A DNA stretch of 64,000 bases from Lachnoclostridium sp. UBA1175 (lineage in GTDB: Bacteria > Bacillota > Clostridia > Lachnospirales > Lachnospiraceae): contig DBYX01000019.1 of the NCBI GenBank assembly GCA_002311665.1, forward strand, positions 62,001 to 126,000, given 5' to 3'. This document shows positions 1 to 7,236 of the stretch, one piece after another. Within the stretch, counting starts at the first letter, position 1. Every line of letters starts with the position of its first letter. The notes beneath the pieces are model-generated. The model did no database searches. It was not told where the DNA came from and was given only the letters and a program-made list of their open reading frames with translations. A program made the translations under genes and the position numbers.

Positions 1-831
1 CAAGGATCGCTGCATTGCGGCTTTATGATCCATATGAAAAATATTAAAATAATAAATAAAACTAATTATGCAAGCACACCCTAAAACAATTCCAACCTGC
101 ATCAAGATTTGAAACCTTGTTGCGGAATATCTGTACAGAATTATGCCAGCAAATAGCCGTGCAAGCAGCACCATAGATATTTCAGTAGCGATTGCTTCAC
201 AAAACAAATATTTGCAAGAAAATCCATAGGTGCGACGGATTAACCATTCTTTCTTTTTCAGGTGTGCATTGAGTGCCGATAATAAAACAACAATAGCCCC
301 TGTCAATATCCAGAGGCATCTATGCATTATTCTAAGTAACTTACTGAAATCTCCCGCCGCTCTTTTAAGCCCATCGTCTCCTTGGTATAATTCTCCCGGA
401 ATCGGTTTTCCTAGCGGCTCACAAATATACAATCGATATGTAATTGGTATCGGTCGACATATAGCAAACTCACTCCATTCATGGTACCGCAAATTGGAAC
501 ATCCATGGAAAAGAGTTTGAACCCTTCCCGGCTTCCTAAAGCCCTCTTTTTCCAGATATAAGCGAACCTCTTCATTGCAAAAGATATCGATATCTCTGTT
601 GCTCTCCGCCCCTCCACTATCCAAAACCGCAAACCATCGCAGCCCCAAATCACCAAATACTCTTTCGGCAGACTCAAGTTCAATTGTAAACTCTACTTCA
701 GAATGAGGACTAGTTTCCCAATACGGATACTCGGAAAAATCGGCAGAATACAAACAAAACAGTTCACCGGAAATAAGAACAGCTACGGCAAAAAACGATA
801 CAAGCGACAAAAATCGAATTATTCTTCGCAT
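1..831 (-). CDS. ABC transporter permease-like membrane protein (partial, C-terminus outside window)
   Basis: An uninterrupted minus-strand reading frame runs from an ATG at 831 off the left edge of the window, giving 277 residues without a stop. It has an N-terminal hydrophobic segment (about residues 6-28), an extracytoplasmic stretch of about 140 residues, a second membrane segment near residue 190, a short basic loop (HLKKKEWLIRRTYGF), and further hydrophobic segments. This layout, with a basic segment after the second helix, resembles FtsX/MacB-like permeases and the large integral membrane proteins found beside small secreted bacteriocins. It lies 52 bases downstream of the preceding membrane-anchored gene and probably belongs to the same transcript. 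No ATPase partner is visible in the window. The permease assignment is an inference from topology. Confidence 0.6.
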   Translation of the reverse strand, partial: MRRIIRFLSLVSFFAVAVLISGELFCLYSADFSEYPYWETSPHSEVEFTIELESAERVFGDLGLRWFAVLDSGGAESNRDIDIFCNEEVRLYLEKEGFRKPGRVQTLFHGCSNLRYHEWSEFAICRPIPITYRLYICEPLGKPIPGELYQGDDGLKRAAGDFSKLLRIMHRCLWILTGAIVVLLSALNAHLKKKEWLIRRTYGFSCKYLFCEAIATEISMVLLARLFAGIILYRYSATRFQILMQVGIVLGCACIISFIYYFNIFHMDHKAAMQRSL

Positions 832-883
832 CTCACACTCTCCATAATATGGAATCAGAGAGTAGTGTCATTTAGGCATCTCA

Positions 884-1429
884 TTACTTAACGTTGTAAA
901 TGCCGAATACTTCATGCGCAATTAGGTATTCTTTGGCTATTACATCTCGGTACTGATCAAACCACTTTAGGTTCTCATCTGATTTTTCGATCAAATTCAT
1001 ATCCTCGTCAAGTAAAAACGCATACCCTTTTCCGTCGGCCGTTTGAATCTGAACACGTGTCTCTATACGTCCGAATAATCGCGGCCAAATAATCAGGTCA
1101 ACCGTGTCATTAACTATTTTACCGTCTTCCCTATTAAATAACACCGTCTGCGTTATACTGAGATTGCCGGAAAAGCGAAAAAGTTTTTCTGAAGGCGACG
1201 CACCTGCAACAAAGCCCTGATAGTCTTCTCTGTTTTTCCTCTCAAGCATAAAATTCTCACACGCTTTGACATAAGGATCATATTTCACTTTTTTGTATAT
1301 TGCACAAAATACGACATACAACAATGCCAAAACAACTAAAGCTATCAGAACTATCCATTTCCCTTTCCCGAAACGCCTTGCGCCAGTGTTTCGAGAATTA
1401 TCTTTTGTGGTCAGCATATCACTCTTCAT
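884..1429 (-). CDS. Membrane-anchored protein of unknown function, paralogue of the gene at 3445-3915
   Basis: This 181-residue protein has a basic N-terminal tail, one membrane helix (about residues 27-46) and an extracytoplasmic domain. Several blocks align with the protein at 3445-3915: the juxtamembrane stretch (YKKVKYDPYVKA versus YKQAKFSPYEKA), a P-x-L-F-G motif followed by a beta-rich segment, and a C-terminal A-x-E-x-F-G motif. The start codon overlaps the end of the upstream secreted-protein gene by 11 bases, so the two are probably translationally coupled. The function is unknown. The position between a secreted protein and a permease-like protein would fit a role in export, sensing or self-protection, but this is conjecture. 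Confidence 0.7.
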   Translation of the reverse strand: MKSDMLTTKDNSRNTGARRFGKGKWIVLIALVVLALLYVVFCAIYKKVKYDPYVKACENFMLERKNREDYQGFVAGASPSEKLFRFSGNLSITQTVLFNREDGKIVNDTVDLIIWPRLFGRIETRVQIQTADGKGYAFLLDEDMNLIEKSDENLKWFDQYRDVIAKEYLIAHEVFGIYNVK

Positions 1430-1886
1430 ACCTGAAGTAAACCTTATAGTTGACTGAATCAGAAGAGTGACTTACTTTCGATGTTTGTGCACCGCTATAG
1501 TAGGAAAAATCGCTTGTCCATCCGGAGGTATTTCCATTGTTCATAACAAACAACTCTCCATATTGATGATCTAGCATCCCATTGACGATAGGTTCTGCTT
1601 TCAAGAAATCCTTGTCGGTAATAACATTGTCATCGAAACACACATATACCAATCCAGCTAGCATCAAAGACGGCTCAAATGGACAATACTCTGCAAATTC
1701 CTTCAAGACCTGAAACGAATTGTCTCTCCAATTCGTATCATAGGTTAAGTTGAAATCGCTTGTTGTTCTAGTAATAGTCACTGCATATGTCGATGCTGCT
1801 GCGCTATTAATCATAGTCAACAACATACTAACAGCTAAAATCACAACGATAAGACTCCTGCGACCATTTCTCAAATAGATTTTCAT
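1419..1886 (-). CDS. Small secreted protein of unknown function
   Basis: This 155-residue protein has a clear signal peptide: basic MKIYLRNGRRS, then a hydrophobic core ending in Ala-Ala-Ala-Ser near residue 32. The mature part is polar, rich in Tyr, Ser, Thr and Asn, and ends in a likely beta-rich segment. GAGGAGTG upstream is a good ribosome binding site. It is first in an apparent operon with the membrane-anchored protein and the permease-like protein. The gene order (small exported protein, anchored protein, large membrane protein with a periplasmic loop) resembles lactococcin-972-type bacteriocin loci, but the sequence does not show convincing Lcn972 motifs, so no function is assigned. 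Confidence 0.65.
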   Translation of the reverse strand: MKIYLRNGRRSLIVVILAVSMLLTMINSAAASTYAVTITRTTSDFNLTYDTNWRDNSFQVLKEFAEYCPFEPSLMLAGLVYVCFDDNVITDKDFLKAEPIVNGMLDHQYGELFVMNNGNTSGWTSDFSYYSGAQTSKVSHSSDSVNYKVYFRYEE

Positions 1887-2273
1887 GTTGTTTACACTCC
1901 TCTCTATAGAATACCTTCAATTGTCCTCGGTGTTGCCTTGTTAACTTCGTACCACTTACGACAATTATGCAGGGAACACCACTCTCTGATTCCATTGTGA
2001 GTTTAGCATGTATAAAGTGATTAATAAACACAACCTGCGTGAACGGTTAAGAACCTTGCATGAACAGTATGGTTTCCGCTTTGAAGCATCCTTCCGGGCA
2101 AAAACACACTGTTGCAGGAAAACACCCATGAATGCCTTTTCTTTTTTCAGAGTTGCCTCTCATTGTAGAAAAAAAACAGAGCGAAGCTCTAATACTCCGC
2201 CCCGTCTGTCGTCTTATCTTTCATCATAATCTTGCCTACGCTCCAACAGCTACTAACGATGGTGCGGTGCCGA
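1887..2273. other. Intergenic stretch between accessory genes
   Basis: This gap of about 390 bases separates the secreted-protein operon from the winged-helix/nuclease-like gene. Apart from a terminator for the latter near 2167-2190 I see no supported gene. A short plus-strand frame at 2008-2229 has no ribosome binding site or family resemblance. Confidence 0.5.
2167..2190 (-). terminator. Rho-independent terminator after the winged-helix/nuclease-like gene
   Basis: Read on the minus strand, AGAGC-TTC-GCTCT is followed by G and a run of eight T. It lies about 85 bases past the stop codon at 2274. Confidence 0.6.
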
Positions 2274-3308
2274 TTATTTAGCGTAACAATTGACTCCAAT
2301 ATAACAAAAATCTCCTTTCTGCCCGTTCCACTCAAATGTTCCTTTAAGCATTCTCACTCCTAGAAGGCCTGTATTTTCTTCTAAAACACTTACTTTTGAA
2401 TTATCATCAAATGTCTCGCACGCACTATCCCAGAATCCACCGAACCCTTTATTCCGAGAAAACTCCACAACATACACATTTTTACATCCGGAATAATTAT
2501 ATTTTCCAATCGCCTTATCTATATGAGTTTCCAACCACTTTCTGTCCCGATGTATTAATCCTTCATAAATGGCAACAGGAATTCCATTCTTACTTATACG
2601 AATATCCAATTCCCCTGGCATCACACCTGTTTTTCCATATCCCTGCTGTGTTTGATCAGCAATTGTATAGCCAAATCGAGCAATCGCAGAATCAATGAAA
2701 TTGCGCATTTCACGGTTTAATCCGTCCTCATCAAAAGAAGAATACGATGCCGGATTATCCGCAATTTTCGCACACGCAGAAACAAATTCATGTGTTAAGT
2801 CTATATCAGAGTTTGCACTTATGGTTTTATTATACTTTTCTATGAATTCTAGTCCTTTCAAGGTAACATTTGCACCTTCTAACCATATAATTGCCGGTGG
2901 CTTTCGCGCCCCTCCTGTAGCAATACCAACATTAGAGAGTAGTCCTTCATCCTGTAAGTACTTAATTGCGTTATAAGCTTCTCCCCTCTCATAGCCAAAG
3001 AAATCTTCTGGCATTTTCATTTCTTGCTTAAGCGCTACTAGGATTTTATAAATCATTTCTTCCGTCAACGATACTTTTCCCTCCGAATTATCGAAATAAT
3101 GCCTCCCTATTTGTGTCAATGTAATCTCTGCGCCATTATCATAAAAGATTGGTTTTGTAATCATGCCCTCTTCTTGCAATCTTTTTAACTGCCCATTCCT
3201 TTCATTGTACCACGGAAAATCACACAAAGGGACGAACACGCTCCCTTGTGTTCGCCCATTATAGCGTTCGATGATAAGTTGAAGCGTCTCAACCAACTCC
3301 TCGGTCAT
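2274..3308 (-). CDS. Winged-helix protein with a nuclease-like C-terminal domain
   Basis: This 344-residue protein appears to contain two consecutive winged-helix-like segments (about residues 1-85 and 86-180), with phrases such as LKRLQEEGMI and AIKYLQDEGLL that are typical of helix-turn-helix wings. The C-terminal half (about 205-344) has a pattern reminiscent of PD-(D/E)XK nucleases: G-E-L-D-I, a beta strand, then A-I-Y-E-G. The lysine expected after the Glu is replaced by Gly, so it may be inactive or a different fold. I chose the ATG at 3308 because AGGAGGGGAAAGT lies directly in front; a frame 27 codons longer has no such site. It could be a regulator or defence protein of the mobile element. 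The function is not established. Confidence 0.6.
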   Translation of the reverse strand: MTEELVETLQLIIERYNGRTQGSVFVPLCDFPWYNERNGQLKRLQEEGMITKPIFYDNGAEITLTQIGRHYFDNSEGKVSLTEEMIYKILVALKQEMKMPEDFFGYERGEAYNAIKYLQDEGLLSNVGIATGGARKPPAIIWLEGANVTLKGLEFIEKYNKTISANSDIDLTHEFVSACAKIADNPASYSSFDEDGLNREMRNFIDSAIARFGYTIADQTQQGYGKTGVMPGELDIRISKNGIPVAIYEGLIHRDRKWLETHIDKAIGKYNYSGCKNVYVVEFSRNKGFGGFWDSACETFDDNSKVSVLEENTGLLGVRMLKGTFEWNGQKGDFCYIGVNCYAK

Positions 3309-3444
3309 ACTTTCCCCTCCTATAACAACAATGTGCGTTCTCTTTGTTCCAATCATTTTCTTGCAAATCGCTCTCTTCATGCGAGGCATTCTAACATCTT
3401 TTTTCTTAGTCTCAATAACCCTCTGTTATCTTTCACAGAAGGAT

Positions 3445-3915
3445 CTATTGTATCTGATAGATCTGCCCAAATGTTTCATTGGCCAATTTCAGCGCCGCAA
3501 TAATCTCATCTATGTATTCTTCATACTTTGCTCTCGCTTCCGGCTCAATCAGCTCACCCTTCTCGTCGATGGTAAACTGCGCAACTGTGGCTCCCGCAAA
3601 ACGATCGGTAAGTATTACATCTGTATCAAAACCACCGAACAGATTCGGATGTATCTGAAGCTGAACACGGTCTTTAATAACCGTAAGCAACCCCGACGGA
3701 GTAAAAAGATTATCTGATCTTGATACATCAACTGTTGTGTTCGGGTTCTCTTTGCGGAATACTTCATCCTCTAATTTATCCTTGAACTTCTCCGCAGCCT
3801 TTTCGTACGGTGAAAACTTTGCTTGCTTATAGCCAAAGCATCCTCCCACATATACAATGAGAATTGCAATCAAGACAATAATGATTTTGAGAAACTTTTT
3901 CGAATCGTCCATCAT
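3445..3915 (-). CDS. Membrane-anchored protein of unknown function, paralogue of the gene at 884-1429
   Basis: This 156-residue protein has one N-terminal membrane helix (about residues 8-28), a juxtamembrane YKQAKFSPYEKAAEKFKD segment, and an extracytoplasmic domain with P-N-L-F-G and A-N-E-T-F-G motifs shared with the 884-1429 protein. A purine-rich stretch (GGAGGTATTATG) precedes the ATG. It stands alone, about 140 bases upstream of the winged-helix/nuclease-like gene. The duplication suggests that several such proteins serve the same element, perhaps recognising different partners. Its function is unknown. Confidence 0.7.
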   Translation of the reverse strand: MMDDSKKFLKIIIVLIAILIVYVGGCFGYKQAKFSPYEKAAEKFKDKLEDEVFRKENPNTTVDVSRSDNLFTPSGLLTVIKDRVQLQIHPNLFGGFDTDVILTDRFAGATVAQFTIDEKGELIEPEARAKYEEYIDEIIAALKLANETFGQIYQIQ

Positions 3916-3989
3916 AATACCTCCACTTGATTTCCTTCCAGCTCAAATCTCACAGAAAGCGACAAAACATCCAATATATGTGATTTCTT

Positions 3990-4118
3990 TTACCATTGTT
4001 TCAAAAACCATTGCATTGCACATATAACACCGCATTCGTCTAGAATTCTTTTTATATACTCCCATGTTGTTAAAGATGGATTGTCTTCATAATATTTTAA
4101 TGCTACTCCTTTCTGCAT
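3990..4118 (-). CDS. Short ORF or gene remnant (42 residues)
   Basis: A minus-strand frame starting MQKGVALKYYEDNPSL and ending in a Trp-rich tail (MQWFLKQW) has an amino-acid composition like a real protein, but it has no ribosome binding site and an in-frame stop lies only a few codons upstream of the open stretch. It may be the surviving end of a decayed gene or a genuine small peptide. The rest of the 3916-4659 gap holds only the repeats near 4394. Confidence 0.25.
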   Translation of the reverse strand: MQKGVALKYYEDNPSLTTWEYIKRILDECGVICAMQWFLKQW

Positions 4119-4393
4119 TTTTAGGTTTTTACAACAAGTTGCCCATGATTTACTCTCAAAGGTGACAGTCGTGTTTTTTCAAAGAATTATCTGTCGCGAC
4201 ATTATAGCAAAACGGCATATCGACGGCGGAACGTAGTTGTTCGTTCTCGATTTTTTGCTTTCCGAAACATCCGCTTCCGCAGCAAGCACTAAAACATTCC
4301 CAACCATGAAGGTAAATTTCTCAATCCGTCCCCAAAATAAGTTTCTTCACAGTGTTCATTTGATCAGTACTAGGGAAGTATTCTTCCTTTCTT

Positions 4394-4444
4394 AGTTGAA
4401 AGAAGTTGAAAGAAGTTGAAAGATTGAAAGTGGTTGAAAGTTGA
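4394..4444. repeat. Short tandem repeats, period 10, unit AGTTGAAAGA
   Basis: Three exact copies of AGTTGAAAGA (4394-4423) are followed by two degenerate copies (TTGAAAGTGG, TTGAAAGTTG). They lie about 215 bases beyond the stop codon of the relaxase gene. One helical turn per repeat would present the same face to a DNA-binding protein, so an iteron-like role is possible. Confidence 0.6.
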
Positions 4445-4659
4445 TACACCTGTGAGTTGTTTCAAATTCTCATGAATTCAGTTTACTTCACGAGAATGCG
4501 AAGCCGACTCACCCCTGAATCCTTGTTTTTTGCCTGAGAAAAATCGCAAAAAAGTCAAAATGGCATACAAGTAACGATACTGTAACAATCATAACAGATA
4601 TGGTTATATAAATCCATCAACAATGACTACCACAAATCTCCTTTTCCGTGCTATTACCG

Positions 4660-6090
4660 TCAGCACAAGTGCATACCCATTTCCTCCTTCAGTTCTTCCT
4701 CCCGAGCAAGCGCCTTTCTCTCAATCACCGGACTGTAATGCCGTACCGGCTGTTTGTCCTCAAACACCTTGCTAATCCGATACAAGAAGCTCTCAATCGC
4801 ACGTAAAGAAACTGCCTCCTCTTCTGGTGAGACTACTGCCTCCTCGCGATATTGGATCTCCGGATGCCTCAATCGGACTCTGGGTTCTTGCTGGACACCA
4901 TATACTTCCGTCTGTGCTTGAGGCTCGTCTACTTCTACGCTGCTTCTTTTATGTCTTTTAAGCATCCGTACTGATCCCAAGTCCATATCCTTGACCGCTT
5001 CCAACACCGCATTCCGAATCGGCTTAAAGGCTTCATTGCTCGAAAGCGGTTCCTTCTTCGGCGGATTGTTTGTATATGTCTTGGCAATCCCGACCTTCAT
5101 ACGATACCACTGATTATAGAGCTCCGCGATCTTAGGATGCTTCTCAAGACGGTTTACAACCTCATCTACGAGGTTTTTCACATCCTTCGGCATATATCCG
5201 TACTTGATCTTCCCTTTCTGCGGAAGCCGACTTTTTATTTCACACAGGATCGGAATCAAGTTCGTAAACTCTTCCGCCTCCTGCGGAAGATCATGCACGT
5301 TCTCAATGTAGTCTTTTGCCACCTGCCGCAGATCATTCCGATATCTGGTCTGTTTCCGGTACATTTCGTCCAGATCCATCATGAAAATGTTCTTGGCGAA
5401 AGTCGATTTGATGTCCTCGATGCCGACCCGGTTCAGGTATCCCTCTTCTCCAGAACTGTATACAACCATATGGATGTGCGGATGATGGGACTCGTTATGA
5501 AATGCAGCGTACCAATGGAAATCATAAATCGGTATCTTCATTGCTGCCGCAAGCTCACCGGCTTTTGAACGGCACAAAATCTTCCAGCTCTCGGCATTGT
5601 TATAACCGAGGCGTTCTGCGTCTTCCCTGCGGAGGGAAAACACCATCGTCCACACATTTCCATTATGCTGTGCCACCTCTTCCGCTACTTTATGAAGGAC
5701 AATCGGCTCATCAAACATGGAAAACAAGCCGTGATCCCCAACCTTTTCCACCCGAGGACGCTCTGCGATGTATTTCAGATAGACTTCCGGCTTTCTGTCA
5801 TCCATCTTGTGTTCCGTCACCCAGTTCATAATTTCCATGGCGTGCCCCTGGGTGGGGTTTGCTGCATAGTCTTCCCATTCGTGGGTTTCCGCAAGCTGCG
5901 GAATCGTGTTGTAAAGATGCTCAATATGCTCCTTCTGCTTATCCGATGCCGGCAGTTGTTTCCATTCATCCGGCAGAGGCTTCTCCACTCCTTCCCGTGT
6001 AGCGTAATAATTCATCAGGCAGGACAGCTTGGTTGCCCGGTTCTTAGTCTTCGGCGCAAAATACCGAACATGAAGTACCAATCGTGCCAT
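4660..6090 (-). CDS. MobL/MobP-type relaxase
   Basis: This 476-residue protein resembles the MobL (MobP3) relaxases of Firmicutes mobile elements. These nick the origin of transfer, stay attached to the 5' end through a tyrosine and lead the strand into a recipient. Visible hallmarks are the N-terminal YYATREGVE segment (about residues 28-36), which holds candidate catalytic tyrosines, and a histidine-rich motif SHHPHIHMVVY (about residues 206-216) matching the three-histidine metal site. The C-terminal 100 residues are charged and less structured. The start codon overlaps the stop of the accessory gene by one base (TGATG), which implies coupled translation. It marks the left region as part of a mobilizable element; no integrase or coupling protein is seen in the window. 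Confidence 0.88.
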   Translation of the reverse strand: MARLVLHVRYFAPKTKNRATKLSCLMNYYATREGVEKPLPDEWKQLPASDKQKEHIEHLYNTIPQLAETHEWEDYAANPTQGHAMEIMNWVTEHKMDDRKPEVYLKYIAERPRVEKVGDHGLFSMFDEPIVLHKVAEEVAQHNGNVWTMVFSLRREDAERLGYNNAESWKILCRSKAGELAAAMKIPIYDFHWYAAFHNESHHPHIHMVVYSSGEEGYLNRVGIEDIKSTFAKNIFMMDLDEMYRKQTRYRNDLRQVAKDYIENVHDLPQEAEEFTNLIPILCEIKSRLPQKGKIKYGYMPKDVKNLVDEVVNRLEKHPKIAELYNQWYRMKVGIAKTYTNNPPKKEPLSSNEAFKPIRNAVLEAVKDMDLGSVRMLKRHKRSSVEVDEPQAQTEVYGVQQEPRVRLRHPEIQYREEAVVSPEEEAVSLRAIESFLYRISKVFEDKQPVRHYSPVIERKALAREEELKEEMGMHLC

Positions 6091-6491
6091 CAGTCATCAC
6101 CCTGGTGATCTCTCGCCACATCTTCCATCGGAAGAAGCCCCTGTGCTTTTCTGACTTCCTGCTCGCAATGCGGTCGAAGCCCTCGGAGTTCATCCTCATC
6201 CATGGAATACGCATGCGCCAATACATGTTTCATTTCCGCGTCACTCACTGCCAGCTTAAACATCATCCGATTGATGCGACGCGTCATCTCGCCGACGGTC
6301 TGCTCGATGATCTGGGCCACCTCCTTGCTCAGGTACCGGCTTGCCTGTTGTGTCGTTTTTCTGACAATCCACTCTTCAAGTGCCGCGTTGATCAGTTCAC
6401 TTACATTCTTGAATCCGTACGTTTTGTGGATCGCAGTTGCTAACAGGTAGTTCTCCTCGTTAAAAGTTACTCGATGCTTTTGTGTTTCCAT
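6090..6491 (-). CDS. Relaxase accessory protein (MobC-like, probable ribbon-helix-helix)
   Basis: This 133-residue protein precedes the relaxase and overlaps it by one base. The N-terminal part (HRVTFNEENYLLATAIHKTYGFKNVSELINAALEEWI, seen in pieces at residues 5-42) fits a beta strand followed by two helices, as in ribbon-helix-helix DNA-binding proteins. The remainder is helical, with VGEMTRRINRMMFKLAVS resembling MobC family proteins that help relaxases open oriT. I chose the ATG at 6491 because GGAGG lies five bases upstream and because the longer upstream frame would run through the candidate oriT. Confidence 0.75.
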   Translation of the reverse strand: METQKHRVTFNEENYLLATAIHKTYGFKNVSELINAALEEWIVRKTTQQASRYLSKEVAQIIEQTVGEMTRRINRMMFKLAVSDAEMKHVLAHAYSMDEDELRGLRPHCEQEVRKAQGLLPMEDVARDHQGDD

Positions 6492-6599
6492 AGGAACCTC
6501 CTTCCATCCCCTGTATACTATGCTCTCTGAAACATGGGGCCCTCTGCTTTTCTCCGAGACCAGACAAAGGAACCTCCGACATTTCCTTATGCCATCGGC

Positions 6600-6650
6600 T
6601 CTGCCGGTGGCTGTAACACCGCAAGGGACCCGAAGGGAGCCCTCGCGTTT
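6600..6650. other. Candidate origin of transfer (oriT)
   Basis: Two adjacent inverted repeats lie 110-160 bases upstream of the relaxase accessory gene. One is CGGTG-N7-CACCG (about 6605-6621). The other is CGCAAGGG-N12-CCCTCGCG (6620-6647), with a nested CCCGAAGGG hairpin. Closely spaced inverted repeats upstream of MobC-relaxase genes are the usual form of an oriT. The nick site cannot be named from sequence alone. Confidence 0.4.
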
Positions 6651-6940
6651 ATCCTGCATTTCTAAAATCTCTGTCTTTTTGCCTTTTGGATGCAAATTTC
6701 GTCAGAAATTTCAGCTTCTGGATTGCCTATGACGAATACTGTTCCATCATAGGTTTGTCCTCTCAGATTATCATGCTCGAGATTCTTAAGCCATAGATTC
6801 TACGGATACTCCTATTCCCTTTTGCAGACTTTTTTCACACTGCAACGAAGAGAGGATTAAACCGGGAAAGATAAAAAGGATGGATGCTGAATCCAAACAG
6901 CGTGACATTGAAACCTTCTTTCCTTGACATTGGAACAACC

Positions 6941-7015
6941 ACAATAGTCCGATTCACGGTATACCGAAAGACGGTATATCGTGGGACGGTATATCGTCAG
7001 ACTGCATACCATCTC
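6941..7015. repeat. Tandem 15-bp repeats (iteron-like), unit ACGGTATATCGTNNG
   Basis: Three consecutive 15-bp units (6956-6970, 6971-6985, 6986-7000) share ACGGTATAYCG, with diverged copies before (6941-6955) and after (7001-7015). A perfect 12-bp palindrome, CTGTATATACAG, follows at 7038-7049. The block sits between the relaxase region and the broken pilin gene, near the presumed right end of the mobile element. It could bind a replication initiator, recombinase or excision factor. The rest of the gap 6492-7067 shows no gene. Confidence 0.65.
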
Positions 7016-7067
7016 TCCTACACGAAATACATTTCCCCTGTATATACAGTTCATTCCCTACTGATTC

Positions 7068-7211
7068 TCACTCTATATACACATAAAAGCATCCTGTATT
7101 CTCTGTAAATATATTCACGAGGATCAGAACCACCTCGATCACGCCGATACCCTGTTGATCCTCCTTAAAACTTTCCGCAATATTCTTCAATTTCCACATC
7201 AATCTCTTCAT
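7068..7211 (-). pseudogene. Truncated Flp-type (type IVb) pilin gene, interrupted by the mobile element
   Basis: A good ribosome binding site (GGAGGAG, seven bases ahead) precedes an ATG at 7211. The frame begins MKRLMWKLKNIAESFKED and then gives GIGVIEVVLILV, which matches the processing site and first half of the hydrophobic segment of Flp pilins: G-[IV]-x-V-[IV]-E, with the conserved Glu. After Val-32 the frame runs into unrelated A+T-rich sequence (NIFTENTGCFYVYIE) and stops at 7068, so the hydrophobic stem and C-terminus are lost. It lies 25 bases downstream of tadC, where the pilin gene is expected. The junction is near 7113. The remaining pilin and any further tad genes would lie beyond the other end of the element, outside the window. 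Confidence 0.7.
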
Positions 7212-7236
7212 CTGTTTTCTCCTCCGTTATTATTTT

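Noticed and set aside
1419..1886. Lactococcin-972-family bacteriocin
   Set aside because: Gene order is suggestive but the mature sequence lacks the characteristic aromatic and histidine pattern, so I kept it as unknown.
2008..2229. 73-codon plus-strand frame in the gap after the secreted-protein operon
   Set aside because: No ribosome binding site and Arg/Ser-rich, with no recognisable family; it also crosses the terminator of the neighbouring gene.
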